Below, one piece after another: positions 42,908-54,425 of a stretch of 64,000 nucleotides of DNA. Numbering within the stretch: position 1 is the stretch's first letter; every line of letters begins with the position of its first letter. The notes below the pieces were generated by a model. It was not told the DNA's origin. It did not search any database and saw only the letters and a list, made by a program, of their open reading frames with translations. A program made the translations under genes and the position numbers. This stretch comes from Enoplolaimus lenunculus (taxonomy: Eukaryota; Nematoda; Enoplea; Enoplida; Thoracostomopsidae). Location of the stretch: assembly GCA_030248215.1 (NCBI GenBank), contig JASANG010002156.1:248001-312000 (forward strand), read 5' to 3'.

Positions 42908-45900
42908 ATGCGTCAAGTTAAAGCTGGCGATTGTGAATTTGCGTATCCTTCGGACGAACTAAACGAGCTTCGTGATAGCACATGTGACCGATTCAATTTC
43001 GATGCATTACGTTTAAGGTTGCAACAGGATGGGTAAGTTGCCGGATCGGTCGCCAGATGAGAGCCAGGGAGAAGCTTTGGAATCCATAAAAATTCTCGCT
43101 TAGAAAAGATTTAACCTCGCTTGTCACAGTCATTCGGAAATCCGTGTATGCTCCTGTTGAAAATTTTTAACGTGCCGTACAGTTGCCTTTGCAAAATTCC
43201 AGGGTGCGGCTCGAGACCCACTTTGTGGCTGTTACACAAAATCGGCCTCCGGCTCCAAAGGATTATTTACGGGTAGGTTAAGCAAATTGTGGAAACGGAA
43301 ATCTTCGTGATTGTAGCGTTTTTGTTTTTTTGGGACAATTTACTCTGCCCATCAAGGGCCGTGTATCGGTTGTAGAGCCGGGGGAGGCTGGCTTTTCACC
43401 CCTTCAAAACTCTTGCACAATATCATTTAGTTCATATGGCTGAGTTCATTGCCGACGTCATACCACAAAAGTGAGCGTCCGTTTCGTGTGAACATGATCC
43501 GATTTACGCAAGGTAGCATAGAGTCAAAGCCAATGCGCTAACGCACTAGTACCGGTAAAATGTTGCGAGCGCAGTCCGCTAGATTCTATACTCGTATAGT
43601 ATGTTGGATATGTTCCAGCACAAAATTCAAGTTTACTACGGAACGGTGGAGGTAGGTATATAATGCGTGCAAGGAAACAGCCACAGAATTAGTAGTCACC
43701 AAAAAAGTTAGTCGGAAAAAGTTGGAAGGCTACAGCCAATGACCTGCCCCGCTCCGCGGTTCGTGCTCATTCATTGTAATTTAAGATGATCTCAGCAGCT
43801 TCAAAAATCAATTTCACGTCAAAGTTGGCTCATTTCCAGTGGTTGAAAAACAATGGGAACTCCATAAATATGTCAATGGAGCTCGAACTGCCGTCTACCT
43901 ATACAGTTCCTATATAAAGTCTGCGTACGTATGAGCAATGCGGACGGTAGCCGAGCACATGTAATTTATAGTCAAATTTCCAATTGAACCTAAGTTTTCA
44001 TAAAATACATTTAGCTCACACTACTTAATGTTGGATATATCGCCGGAAAATTTTTAATTGTTTTCAGATACCTGTTTATACGAAACTTTCATCCGAAACA
44101 GGTCGTTGAAGATGCTCGGCAACAAATTGTGGCCTATATTAAAAAGGTAAAACAAATTATATTGTTCTATGTTAAAAGTATATATTAAAAAAGCAAAGTA
44201 TGTAAATTCTATAAGTATACATAGTACAAAATCTCAAGACTGAAGTCATCATAAGACTCGAACGTCAAGCGTCTGTTTTCGAGCGGTGATGCTGAACACG
44301 TTTCACCCTAAGTTACCGAGTTCAACTCCAAACTGGATGAAATTGCAAAACTACGCTTGAAATCTGTTGCTGGATGCAGGGCAGGTTGTTTGAATGTGCG
44401 GTAGCTTATCTCGGAAATTTGAAATTCATGAACATTTATTTTTTTGGTATGTGGCTACCGGAACACTTGTCCTTATAAAAGTACCGTACGACATTTGAAA
44501 ACAAAGGTACATTTTGGTGTGGGACGAAAAAAATGATATTATTTCCTCGTTATCTATGTTGGTAGGTACCGGAACACTTGTTCTTACAAAAGTAACGTAC
44601 GTAATTCAAAAACAAAGATACATTTTGGTGTAGGGCGAAAAATTTGAATGTATTTCGCCTTTACCCGTGTTGAAAATGGTAAAAAAAAACGTCATTTCCT
44701 TTTTTCATTCAAAATAGGTCCTATAATCATCTCGCCAGCCGACCGGAGGATTCGGTGCTATGCTGTCTGAGTACTGTGCGTTCTAAATTTCTGGATCTAC
44801 CACGATTGTTTGATCTGCTTGTTTTTCAGGTAGAACGATCTGAAAACAGAACAATTCTAGATCCTAATGCCCCGGTGCCGTTAGCCGTTTTGGACGCACG
44901 ATGTGGCCGCGGATGTGTTCCGTTTATGGAAGTGAATCGCAGAGGACTTCTTTAAGGGTGGCGGTATTAATTTGTTGTTTCTATGAACTGTATCTTTTTT
45001 AGTTTTTCATTAGTAATGACTACTGGTTGTATCACGTAAGCTTTAGCGGCAATTTTTTTGATCAGCGAGTTTGTTTTTAGGGAAGAAATTCTATTTCACA
45101 TCATCCGAAAGTGCTCAGTGTTGTTGAAGGCGAGCATGGTAAAGTTTTAATTGTTTTAAATCAATAATATTGCAAAGTCACTGTTCACACGTGCAAGTTT
45201 TTGCAACTGAATCTGCTACGACACAACTTACATTTTTGCAAGTTACAACTGCAAATGTTTCAAGCGTGTCTTGATGCCGAAAGTATCGCGTAATTTGAAA
45301 ATGCGTTGTATTAATGCAAAAATCTGAGCGTGTGCATTCGGCATCACAATAGGCTTGAAATATTTGTAACACGATCGGCACAAGCTTTTTGCGTTGTTTT
45401 TTGCAAAACTTAGAGCCACACCGGAAATCAAACGTCGGATTTATGGCGTTCGAGTAAAGCATGATACAATTACTTTACACGCGGTCGATGGCAATAACTT
45501 CTTGTTTTGGTATACGTGCCTATTTTTGATAGAGGTAGAATCCGACCAAAGCCGGACCAGTTTAACCTATCAACGGATTTCCCGCGATGTCTTCGGAGGA
45601 TGCATATCAAACGTCCAAGTTGGATCACCAGTTTCTGATTTCTTCGGAAACTATCTGTGTGATCCAATTTTTTTGCATGAAAACCTGACTACAATTAGCA
45701 GATGGCATTACTAGGTTACTAGGACGTTGTTAATACCACCAAGAGACAATAATTACTCTTTTTATAAGAGTGTGCAACATCCAGCGTACGTTGCGTTTTT
45801 GGTCCACTTCCCCTACTTCCCCCCTTTATTTGGGGGGGGGGGAATATATTGTGCGAACGATGGTATTTCATGTGATAGCGACCCCCGAAAATAAGTTGGG

Positions 45901-48900
45901 GGTCGGCCGAATATGGAACGCCCGGTGTGCACATTTTGTACCACACAAATTTCGTTAGCTGCACATTCTTGTTATAAAGAGTGGTCATCAACTCTTGATA
46001 TCACTGAGTTAATTCAAGTTTCTTTTTAAGTTTAATAATTATAATAAACGGTGTTTTTTGTTTGTTTTAGTAAAACAATTCTTCACGAATATATTTCAAT
46101 CCGAACCGCTCACGCTTGATTTTAAATGGCTACGGTGAGTTTTAAGAACAATATTCGAAAATACCTTGTTTACTATTTCATTTTCTTTTTACGTTTGGAA
46201 ACTTTTAAGCCGGGAGGGGGTGTTAATTCTTGTCGTGCGGTGTCGTCTTGTGCCGGATGGTGCAATTCGTTGAAGTAAATTTTTGTTTACATATCTATTT
46301 TCGTTGGTGTCCGGCGCTGGCCGGCAATTTGCGTGCGATGCCGCGTATTGCCGTACTTGGTCGAACCGCACCGGAAAATATTAAAATTGTCGAAAGCGTA
46401 GCATCGTCCTTAGCGGCTACCGATGCATATGCTACACAGGATTTTTAAAAGCTTCGCAATATGACGGCATTTGCATGTGAATTTTTTGTTTTAAATGAGT
46501 TCAATATTGTAAAATTAGGCGAACGGTAATTGGCCACGTCGATTTATATTGAATTTATATTGCGAAGAATATATACGTGATCAACCATTCATTGAATGCC
46601 AGTCATGCCAAAGGACCGCAACAGGTATCAAAACCAAAATGTTTTAATAAATTGAGATTTAGTACTAAAACGGTGTCTGGCGTCTTGTGTGCTTCAGTCA
46701 CGATCTGTTGTCACCATTATATATCCGACCGGCCACGTCAACGGGGAATTCTGGATCAGCAATGGCGTAGAAGGTCACTCTCAATGTACCTAATACTGGT
46801 TTTAAATCAAAATGCTGCGTTAGAAAATCGCAACATTCGGGCAATTTACGTTTCGCAGCGCGATTACCTAGTGGCTCGTTCGTCATATCTCGGCACGTGG
46901 GTGTATCCTGTAATTTGTTTTAAGGAGAAAATGTTTTTTGAACCTCTAGAAGGCAGTTGGTTTTTTATCTGTTTTAGGGCGATGTATCGCCATGGTTTTA
47001 CCGGAGTTCATGTCGACAACGTCTATATGAGTCGTGGATCAAGTGACATGATAACCATTTGGACTCCGTTTCAGGTAAATTTGGAACAAGCACCTAAGAG
47101 GCAGTGTCTGCCAGCAAAATTTGCTTGTCGTCCGAGGTAAGACAAAATAAAAGAATGGCATCTCTGGACATCGGAGGAACTGAGATGAGAAACGATCTAG
47201 CTTATAGATTTGTACGAGCTGAGTCCAACAGGAACAGTTCACAAGTTAATGATTGTTTTCAGGTTTCGCTGTCTACGTTGGACGCAGTTATAAAACCGTT
47301 GGGTATGGGAGTGTTGGAAACGAAAACTAGCCGGACTAAAATGGGCAGGCGAAACGCGGCAGAGAACGGTAGGGGGGCTAAACCAGCGCAAACCCTAGTA
47401 AACAATCAAAATTTAGTGCATTCCAAATCCAACGGTCACATTTTAGCAGTGTAATCTATATTGCGGTGAACCAAATAACTTTCGGCAAAAGTAAACAGTG
47501 GAAACTTTATATGGTCAACAGGAAGCAAAACGTCAGCCTCACAAGGGCTTTATTTGGATTAGCCGTGTGAGCATCTCCGCCCACATTTCATTGTATTGAA
47601 AATCTATTGTTGTTTGGAAGCGAGTGCTCGCTGTATTGCCAAGTCTGAATGAAGCAAGTAATGAAAAAGTTGTTTTTGATCTGATACGCTGGTTGTGTTA
47701 CTATATATATTTTTATTTGTTTCGTTTCAGGATACACCAGTCGAAATGGGAACATTAATGATATGTGAAGGTTCTAATCATCTTTCAGAGTAAGCAGCGT
47801 GAGAACTGATTAAATTGGGTTCTTTAACACTTTACCCGCATTTACCCATATTATGTATGGACATACGATCGGGTGTAGGTTTTTACAAAAAGCTTAGCTA
47901 TGCATATAATCATTAAATGCTCTTACGCCCGCGTTTTATTAAACATTTACCCAGGACAAAGTATAGGCCACTCTTATATCTTAACCTTAAATGTTTGGGA
48001 AGTCTACAACGCATAGAAATTGTTTTATATTCGTAGCAAATTTTAAATTTTGCGTGAAATTTTACGATTTGTCACTTAACAGTAATTTTCCACAGGTTTT
48101 CTAAGTATTAGGTTTGCTAAGGATTGTGAGCTTGGACTTAAACCAATCAGCGTTATATATATATATTTATATATTATTTATGTATAATGTATATATATTG
48201 CAGATTTAAATCATTCCATGACAATTATGGCTCACTTGATATTGAAGCTATTGGTTTGATTGGTGGGTTGGTTTAACTTTTTGTGTATATTTCACCTTTG
48301 CAATATTAAAAATACTACGCCAACTTCTGAACGTTTGTTTATTTTTGCAACACCTGTTATGCGTCTTGGTATGCGTTTCTGGTCTTTTCGTACTTATCTT
48401 GCGTTGGGATTGCGCTGTAACCTATGCCGTGACAACAGTTCGTTTGACAGAGATATTGTATTATTGAAACATTGTTAACAATTTGCCAATACTTATATAT
48501 GCAAACTACTAATGTTTTAATAGATATTCTAAAAACGGCTGCTACGCATTCTAGTACTTCAGTATGCCAATGTTTTGTAGTTTGATAGTTTTTAGGTACA
48601 GGCTGGTTCAGTACGAATCCGAAAGAAATTACGTCCAAATTTGGTGGCCAATGGAGAACGTGTGATTTTAACGCTGGAGACGTTGTGATGTTTACAATGC
48701 GAACTGTTCATATGTCGTCGACAAATTTGACACCGCGAGCACGGATTAGCTGTGATACAAGGTTAAATGCTATTCAACTCTGCAATTAGGGTTCGCATGC
48801 TCAAGTGTGTGTAGCGCCTATAGCCAGTTCGTCATAGGCCTTGTAGCTTCCAAACATGTAAAAGAACTATTTCAATACTGGCAAAAAAAGTTGCCGGCCA

Positions 48901-49598
48901 AGGAGGCAAAATATCCGGAAAGGCGTAATGGCACTCCCTCTTCGCATTCTTGCAGGTGCGGATCGGATGCTATTACAGTTTTGGTTGATTTAGTAGTACA
49001 GTGGAACTAAATTAGCTTACTCGTGGTATAAGAGATCGAGTTCCTGTCGTATAATATTCTTTTTCATACAATATTATTTCACGCTTTAAGATATATCACA
49101 TTTTATCCCCCGTAATGTTTTTCTCATATATTTCTTACTCTCTCTCCGTGTGGTATTATATCCGCCATATTCGTATTAGCATGCCACAAACATAAATTGT
49201 CACTATAACAAACGTTTACAATAGATATTTCAGGCAAAAAGAGTAAAGGAAAAATATACCAGAGCAAAAATATTATGGAAAGTTAAATATCTATTATTCC
49301 TTAATGAGGGGAAAAGATTTTGGGAAAACGAATATGGAGGGGATAAAATATTATACCTTAGAAGAGGGAAATGATATCATGTGGGAATGAGTATTATACG
49401 ACACCCTACGGCACTTAATACTCAAGCTAAGGATTTTTTTTTGTTTTCAGGTGGCAACCTGCATGTGATGCTATAGACTCAAGATATTTCGGTGATGTTT
49501 TGCCTCAAACTACGCCAAAATTTGGCACGTGGACTGATATGGAAACAAATGGAACCGGAGTCACAATGGAAAAATTGCGTGCAGGATGGGGAATATAA
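42908..49598 (+). CDS. Phytanoyl-CoA dioxygenase (PhyH) family protein, 10 exons, complete (318 aa)
   Basis: Non-haem Fe(II)/2-oxoglutarate oxygenase; the substrate is unknown. Exons: 42908-43032, 44068-44146, 44830-44931, 45081-45138, 46071-46134, 46978-47074, 47731-47789, 48204-48262, 48596-48761, 49451-49598. All are GT-AG, with phases agreeing at all nine junctions. The protein starts MRQVKAGDCEFAYPSDELNE; GYLFIRNFHPKQVVEDARQQ begins the fold. Iron ligands by family pattern: H154 and D156 in FTGVHVDNVYM and H253 in MRTVHMSSTNL; R264 in ARISCDTRWQP is placed to bind 2-oxoglutarate. WTPFQDTPVEMGTLMICEGS and TGWFSTNPKEI are typical of a subfamily of PhyH proteins, common in marine invertebrates and bacteria, that lack a peroxisomal-targeting function; the C-terminus AGWGI is not a PTS1 signal. 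Introns 3, 4 and 9 carry MITEs. Confidence 0.95.
44213..44345 (+). repeat. tRNA-derived SINE, copy 1
   Basis: Shares a leader (TATACATAGTACAAAATC, then ACTCGAACGTCAAGCG) and the block GTGATG...CACTCC/GAGTTCRAMTCC with the copy at 58607-58745. Box B reads GAGTTCAACTCC. It lies in intron 2 of the dioxygenase gene. Confidence 0.6.
44445..44665. repeat. Imperfect tandem duplication, period about 111 bp
   Basis: GCTACCGGAACACTTGTCC at 44454 and GGTACCGGAACACTTGTTC at 44565 begin two adjacent diverged units that both continue with AAAGTAMCGTACG and TACATTTTGGTGTRGGRCGA. Confidence 0.8.
45177..45400 (+). mobile_element. MITE related to the element at 40.1 kb
   Basis: Begins CACTGTTCACACGTGCAAGT like the left end at 40117, with TTTTTGCAA words inside. 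The right end is worn. Intron 4 of the dioxygenase gene. Confidence 0.6.
45750..45990. mobile_element. MITE with ACTCTTTTTATAAGAGTG ends
   Basis: ACTCTTTTTATAAGAGTGTG on the left pairs imperfectly with CTGCACATTCTTGTTATAAA GAGTG on the right. The interior holds a C6 run and, further on, a run of twelve or so G at about 45831-45842. Intron 4 of the dioxygenase gene. Confidence 0.55.
49045..49402. mobile_element. Palindromic MITE with GTCGTATAATA ends
   Basis: GTCGTATAATATTCTTTTTC on the left pairs with GGGAATGAGTATTATACGAC on the right; similarity between the arms continues inward as AT-rich sequence. Intron 9 of the dioxygenase gene. Confidence 0.75.
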
Positions 49599-49609
49599 CA
49601 GACTAAACT

Positions 49610-49830
49610 GTAAAATTGTGATTTGCTAGCAGTCTCAGGGCGAAACAATGTCACAAATGTCACACCCATAAACGATGCGTCAATTCTGGTTTAGTATTGT
49701 AAAGTCGGGGGGCTTCAGGTGTAAAAATTGTTGTGATTTGCTAGCAGTCTCGGAGCCAATGAATGTCACAAGAGTCACACTCCCAAGAGACACGTCAATT
49801 CTGCATTATTTTAGTATTGTGCAGTCGGAG
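49610..49830. repeat. Diverged tandem duplication, period about 115 bp, just past the dioxygenase stop
   Basis: Both units carry ATTTGCTAGCAGTCTC, AATGTCACAA, GTCACAC and CGTCAATTCTG, then TTAGTATTGT and a CAGTCGG-like end. The first unit starts about 12 bases beyond the stop codon, so both may lie in the 3'UTR. Confidence 0.85.
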
Positions 49831-50876
49831 CGTAACAATATTTTCATAAACATTTTCGTTTTTTCATCAAGCTTGTATGCAAAATAGTCTATTGGCACAA
49901 ATGTCCTTCGATTACTGCACCACTGCATGCAATAATAGACATTAACGGCGGTGCGTTTCTTTCGATTATCACCAGTTTTTATATCTTGGCTTGGCTTGAC
50001 TTTATGCAATATTTATACTCGTATATCTATGCTTAATATTCAGTGATTTTTGTAACAGTTTCATCCGTTATAGTGTATGTAACCCATTCATTTTTATTGT
50101 TTAATTGTTTAAATTTGTTTTCGAAATCAGCTGACTAAGAAGTGCTAAAACTATAGTTTAACGTCATTGGATGCTTTTTTATTCCGTTTCTGGCAAAAGT
50201 GTTGCAAACACTTCAGAATTTTTCTAGCTCACTCTCTAAAGTGCAATAATCGACTTTCGGTCGAGATTTCACCTCTCAATTGTACCTAACTTTGTGAAGC
50301 ATACACGTCTTGGTGCTTCAAGGTTTTAATTTTTTTGTGTAATAGGCATAGTATTACTTACTAAATTATACAACTTTGGCTTTGTACACCGTCGTATACA
50401 TAAGGTCAGAGATTCTGGCTTACGCTTAGGCTTAGAAAGTCGCCTAGACTGATACATAGGCTGGCGCATAGTTAAGCTTTTTGCTAGACAATAAGCGTGA
50501 TCGTACATATGAGGCAGTGTACAAGAGCCACTACATCAAGGCGAAGGTACGGAATGTGAGTTCCTTAGAAATTGAATAAAAAGTGGTCAGCTATCTTTAA
50601 GATCTCGACGAGTTGAGTTCAGCGGTATCATATTTATGGCTGGACGATCAACGGTTCAGAAGTTATGGCCCACGAAATTATAATGCAATCAAGCACAAAG
50701 TCGAACAAAAAGTGTCTATCAACATATATGTAAAACATAAGCGTTACCAGTTTTGTTCGTAGTAAAAACTAACGGAGAAACGGTTTTTCCTGTTCTTTCA
50801 GTTTTTTGATTGGGTGGGAAAAGAGAAAACTTTTATTAAATAAAATATATACTAATGTTAGCAAATAGTTTTAGTA
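49831..50876. other. Intergenic stretch, no clear feature
   Basis: A short GCTTAGGCTTAG tract at about 50423-50435 recalls family A but without its ends. Nothing coding. Confidence 0.45.
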
Positions 50877-51301
50877 CTGTATTGACCCGAACAAGAGGGG
50901 GGACTGATATTTATTTGGCCGCTCCAGAGGGTACCCCCCTTGTTATTCGGTTACGGACTGTTATTTATTTTTAACCCACGCTCCGCCACCCTTCGTTACT
51001 GATATATATCCGGTACTGCAATTATCCGTTGAATTAAACGTTTATTTGTCTTGTGTCAATAGCTTGAGCGATAATTCAAGGATATACTTAGGAATGTACT
51101 TTCAAAATTTAAGTACGCTTTAAAGTTTAGAAGTCAAATTATGTGGTCCTGGAGTCATTTATGCGCTACGATTAGGGTTAATTGACATTTATGGACTCTA
51201 ATTAGTGTTTAGGGACTCTGTTCGCTTACGGACTCTTATTAGGGATACGGACTATTGGTTCGTAACCAAAATGGGGACCCCTCTTATTCGGGTCAATACA
51301 G
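50877..51301 (+). mobile_element. Family B MITE, complete, 425 bp, TA duplication
   Basis: Ends CTGTATTGACCCGAACAAGA and TCTTATTCGGGTCAATACAG are inverted repeats, flanked on both sides by TA, the target choice of Tc1/mariner transposons. No transposase frame, so it must be moved by another element. This copy is the reference used here for the family. Confidence 0.9.
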
Positions 51302-51400
51302 TAACAGCGACGATGTCGTTTCTGGAATGAGATATAATTTCACTCACACGATGTTATTACTGATGGGTGCGACTTCGATTTTAAAATGATTGGGTATATA

Positions 51401-52262
51401 CTGTAGCGACCCGAATAAGAGGTGGGTGGGGTAATAAGAAGGGTCCTTATTTTGAGTCTGAATAGGATTTCGCATCCCTAATAAGAGTCCGTACCGTAGT
51501 GACCCGAATATTAGGGGGGACTGGACTGATTTATTTGGCCTCTCCAGAGGGTACTCCACCCTGTTATTGGGTTACGGACTGTTATTTATTTTTATCCCGC
51601 CCTCCGGCTCCCTTCGTTACCAGTATATATTCGGTATTGCAACTATCCGTTGAATTAAACGTTTATTTGTCTTGAATCAAAAGCTTTAGCGATAATGTAA
51701 GGTTATACTTAAGAATTTACTTTCAAAAACTGTACTGTATTTGGTGCTGGAGTCATTTAGCGTTACAATTAGGGATAATTGACTTTTATGGTCTCTAATT
51801 AGGGTTTAGAGACTATCCGTTTACGGACCCTTATTAAGGATACGGACTCCTGTTGATTGGGACTCAAAATGGGGACCCGTATCTTATTACCCCGACCATC
51901 TTATTCGGGTCACTACAGTAAGCGGTTAGAGTCGCTAAACTATAAATAATGTCCATAAATGTCAATTATCCCTAATTATATAGCGTAAATAACTCCAGGT
52001 CCAAATGAAGTTAAGTTCGAAACTTTAAAGGTTACTTAAGTTTTGAAAGTAATTACTAAGTATAACCTTGCATCGCTCAAGCTTGTGAAACAAGACAACC
52101 GTTTCATTTTAAGGAACAGTTGCAATACCGGATTATCAGTATCGAGGGGTGGTGGAGGGCGGGTTAAAAGTAAATAACAGTCTGTAAGTAACCAATAACA
52201 GGGGAGCACCCTCTGGAGAAGCAAAATAAATATCAACCCCCCTCTTATTCTCGTCACTACAG
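51401..52262. mobile_element. Family B MITE split by another family B MITE
   Basis: Outer element: 51401-51493 and 51921-52262, with ends CTGTAGCGACCCGAATAAG and CTTATTCTCGTCACTACAG. Joining its flanks at the inner insertion restores AGAGTCCGTA then AGCGGTTAGAGTC, the sequence other copies have at that place. Inner element: see 51494-51918. Confidence 0.9.
51494..51918 (+). mobile_element. Inner family B MITE, 425 bp, nested in its own family
   Basis: Ends CCGTAGTGACCCGAATATTA and TCTTATTCGGGTCACTACAG. TA at 51492-51493 and 51919-51920 is the target duplication within the outer copy. Same length as the copy at 50877-51301. Confidence 0.9.
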
Positions 52263-52777
52263 TATTTTATATCTTTGTTGTTTTTGCTTGATGCAACGTT
52301 TCCAGTTGTGCAACGCGTTAATTTTTAACTTAATTCTTAGTTAATTCATTAAGAAAACTAAAGATATTGCTAGTAGATTTTGCCAAACTCAAACCCACAA
52401 GTTTTTGACCATATAGTTGGCAGATGTTATTTTTAAATTACTGACACTTGTTATAAAAATTAATATAGTAAAATGTCATGTGATTCTCTTAGTATCATTT
52501 TGGCACCAGACTGTATCCATATGCTTAAAATATAGTACTTATAAAGCTAAAATTTTGAAATGACATAACCTTTGGACCAGAGACCATACCTACAAACATA
52601 AGTAGGACCTCTGCTCGTCGGGATTTATATTAAATAAGCGAAAAGGGTCCACATTTTGAACCTCGGCCCAACTTCTATAGTTATTACTGTGACCCGTTTA
52701 TTAAACACACTATTAATATACTGACAATTAATATTGAATTTTAAACTACTTTCGGCGTTCCACGCCGCAAGCTTCGT

Positions 52778-53071
52778 TCACTTCCCAAATGCCGTATCCC
52801 ATCGTTTTCCGAACGCGGAGTCCCATCGTTTGCCGAATGCGCTGTCCCACCGTTTTCCAAACGCGCTGTCCCAGCGTTTTCCAAGACCAACTGGTGGCGA
52901 TGACCACTTTTTGAAGCTGTTTTCGCCAAATCCGCCATTGAAATCGTCTCGTTTACGGCCAAATGCGCTATCCCATCGTTTCAGAAGCTCTCGGGTGAAA
53001 TCGATATAGCGTTTGCTGGTATCGCTCTGATCGGTTTGCGAGGATTCGTTGTGTTCACCGGTGGTGTCGTG
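52778..53071 (-). CDS. Neuropeptide precursor, last exon: five WDS/TAF-amide repeats
   Basis: A 97-codon terminal exon, entered through the acceptor GAGAAATTTCAG (53083-53072) and ending at TGA. Residues counted from the acceptor: acidic spacer 1-19, KR, YIDFTRELL, KR, WDSAFG RKR at 33-41, DDFNGGFGENSF KK at 42-55, WSSPPVGLG KR at 56-66, then three WDSAFGKR units at 67-90 and WDTAFGK at the end. Dibasic convertase sites and C-terminal glycines predict four copies of WDSAF-amide, one WDTAF-amide and a WSSPPVGL-amide. The four C-terminal units are 24 bases each but differ at silent sites (GGAAAACG, GGCAAACG, AGCGCG, TCCGCG), which points to selection on the peptide. The signal-peptide exon was not found upstream on this strand. 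I know of no named family with this exact core. Confidence 0.85.
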   Translation of the reverse strand, partial: HDTTGEHNESSQTDQSDTSKRYIDFTRELLKRWDSAFGRKRDDFNGGFGENSFKKWSSPPVGLGKRWDSAFGKRWDSAFGKRWDSAFGKRWDTAFGK

Positions 53072-53176
53072 CTGAAATTTCTCAACAATGTCTATGGATC
53101 GTATTACCAATTATTGATACTCAACGGCGTAGCCAGGACAGGGGGGTGTCAGGAGTCAGCCCCTTTGTGATTTTGG

Positions 53177-53331
53177 CCCATGTAAAGATCAGCGGCGGAG
53201 AGTTTTTCTGTGTGACTAGAATAGACTAATCTTAAGATTTAGACTAATTTTTTGCTCGGCTTAGGCTTACGCTTAGGCTTAGGCTTAGAAATATGTTTCT
53301 AAACTGTTCCGCCCCTGTTCTTTACATTGGC
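53177..53331 (+). mobile_element. Family A MITE, complete ends
   Basis: CCCATGTAAAGATCAGCGGC at the left and GTTCCGCCCCTGTTCTTTAC followed by ATTGG at the right. The internal array is GCTTAGGCTTACGCTTAGGC and further units. Confidence 0.85.
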
Positions 53332-53464
53332 TTAAGCTGCGAACGTCGTATTTGGATAGAAATTGTGAAAGTCAAAAGTAAAAATTCCCTACATTTTGAC
53401 ACCATTCTTTGGTTCCAAAGTTGCACAATATAACTCACCGCGGGCATACACTGCAAAAATGGTG

Positions 53465-53655
53465 GGCCCATGTATAGAACAGGGCCGGAACAGTACTATA
53501 AGCATATTTCTAAGCCTAAGCGTAAGCCTAAACCTAAGCCTAAGTGCATGCATGAGCCTATTCCTAAGCTTAAGCAAAAAAATTAGTCTAAAGCTTATTA
53601 AACTGACTTTATTATAGCCCCTTCGGAAAACGATCCGGCCCTGTTCGATACATTG
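53465..53655 (-). mobile_element. Family A MITE, longer subfamily, reverse orientation
   Basis: GGCCCATGTATAGAACAGGG and the complementary right end CCGGCCCTGTTCGATACATT. Two arrays of CCTAAG words are separated by GTGCATGCATGAGCCTATTC. It shares the block AAGGGGCTATAATAAAGTCA (minus strand) with the copy at 61454, defining a subfamily. It lies 130 bases from the previous copy in the opposite orientation. Confidence 0.85.
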
Positions 53656-54013
53656 GCCGCAGCTTGTGGACTTGTTCTGTTGAAAACCAATTTAGTGACT
53701 TCAATTGCTAAACGCACTTAAAATAGGCTTTTTACTTCTGATTATTGCGTTAATTCGGGTCCTTTATGCTGGAGTGAGAGTTGATAATTTAATATCAGTT
53801 TTCGATTGTTAAAGTCAAAGGCATTTGGCGTTAAAGAGTTGAGGCAGATTGTTATAGTTTTGACCGGATTTATATACGCGCAGCTTTTAGGCTCAGGATC
53901 ACGCATGACAGCGGTTACGAAAGATTTAATTCTAAACGAGTAGAAAATTTGTCAAAGTGTATTAAACATAAAGAACAAGATGATAAATATTAAAATACAG
54001 CTAAAGTACTACT

Positions 54014-54425
54014 GCAGTGACCGGAATAAGCGGCGACTGACTGATGCTTATTTCGCTTCTCCAGTGAGAGAACCTCTTGCTATTTAGGAAAGCGCCGTTA
54101 TTTATTTTCTAACCGCACTCACTTCATTGTATTTGAACCCCACACCGTTCACTTATGTCTTTGCCTATGATAAACTACGTTTTTAAAATGATATACCTTT
54201 CAAACAAGAGTTGAGCATATATAGTGCTATTTAAGCCTGACTTAGTCTAGGAGACTTTTGCGTAATCGAGATCGAAAAACAATGAACACTTATGGACTCT
54301 AAGATTTTGGACTCTATTCTCAAATGCAGACTTTAATTAGTGATACAGGTTTGCGTTGACTTAGACTAGCAACAGGGCACTCAGACTCTCATATCTCTTC
54401 CATCCTGTGTTAATATTCAGGTCAC
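54014..54425 (+). mobile_element. Family B MITE, old copy
   Basis: CTGCAGTGACCGGAATAAGC at the left, CTTCTCCAGTGAGAGAACC, then ACACTTATGGACTCTAAG, and ATATTCAGGTCACAACG at the right keep family order with many differences. Confidence 0.65.

Noticed and set aside
45394-45714. 106-codon plus-strand frame in dioxygenase intron 4
   Set aside because: It begins in a MITE relic and matches nothing; the intron phases of the gene leave no room for it.
46577-47140. 187-codon plus-strand frame
   Set aside because: It crosses intron 5 and part of exon 6 of the dioxygenase gene in a different frame from the gene.
52741-52962. Second minus-strand frame over the neuropeptide repeat (ARLENGG type)
   Set aside because: Shifted reading of the same repeats, without processing logic.
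52734-53009. Plus-strand frame with FPNAxSHR repeats
   Set aside because: It is the antisense reading of the 24-base neuropeptide repeat; the minus-strand frame has dibasic sites, amidation glycines and a splice acceptor.
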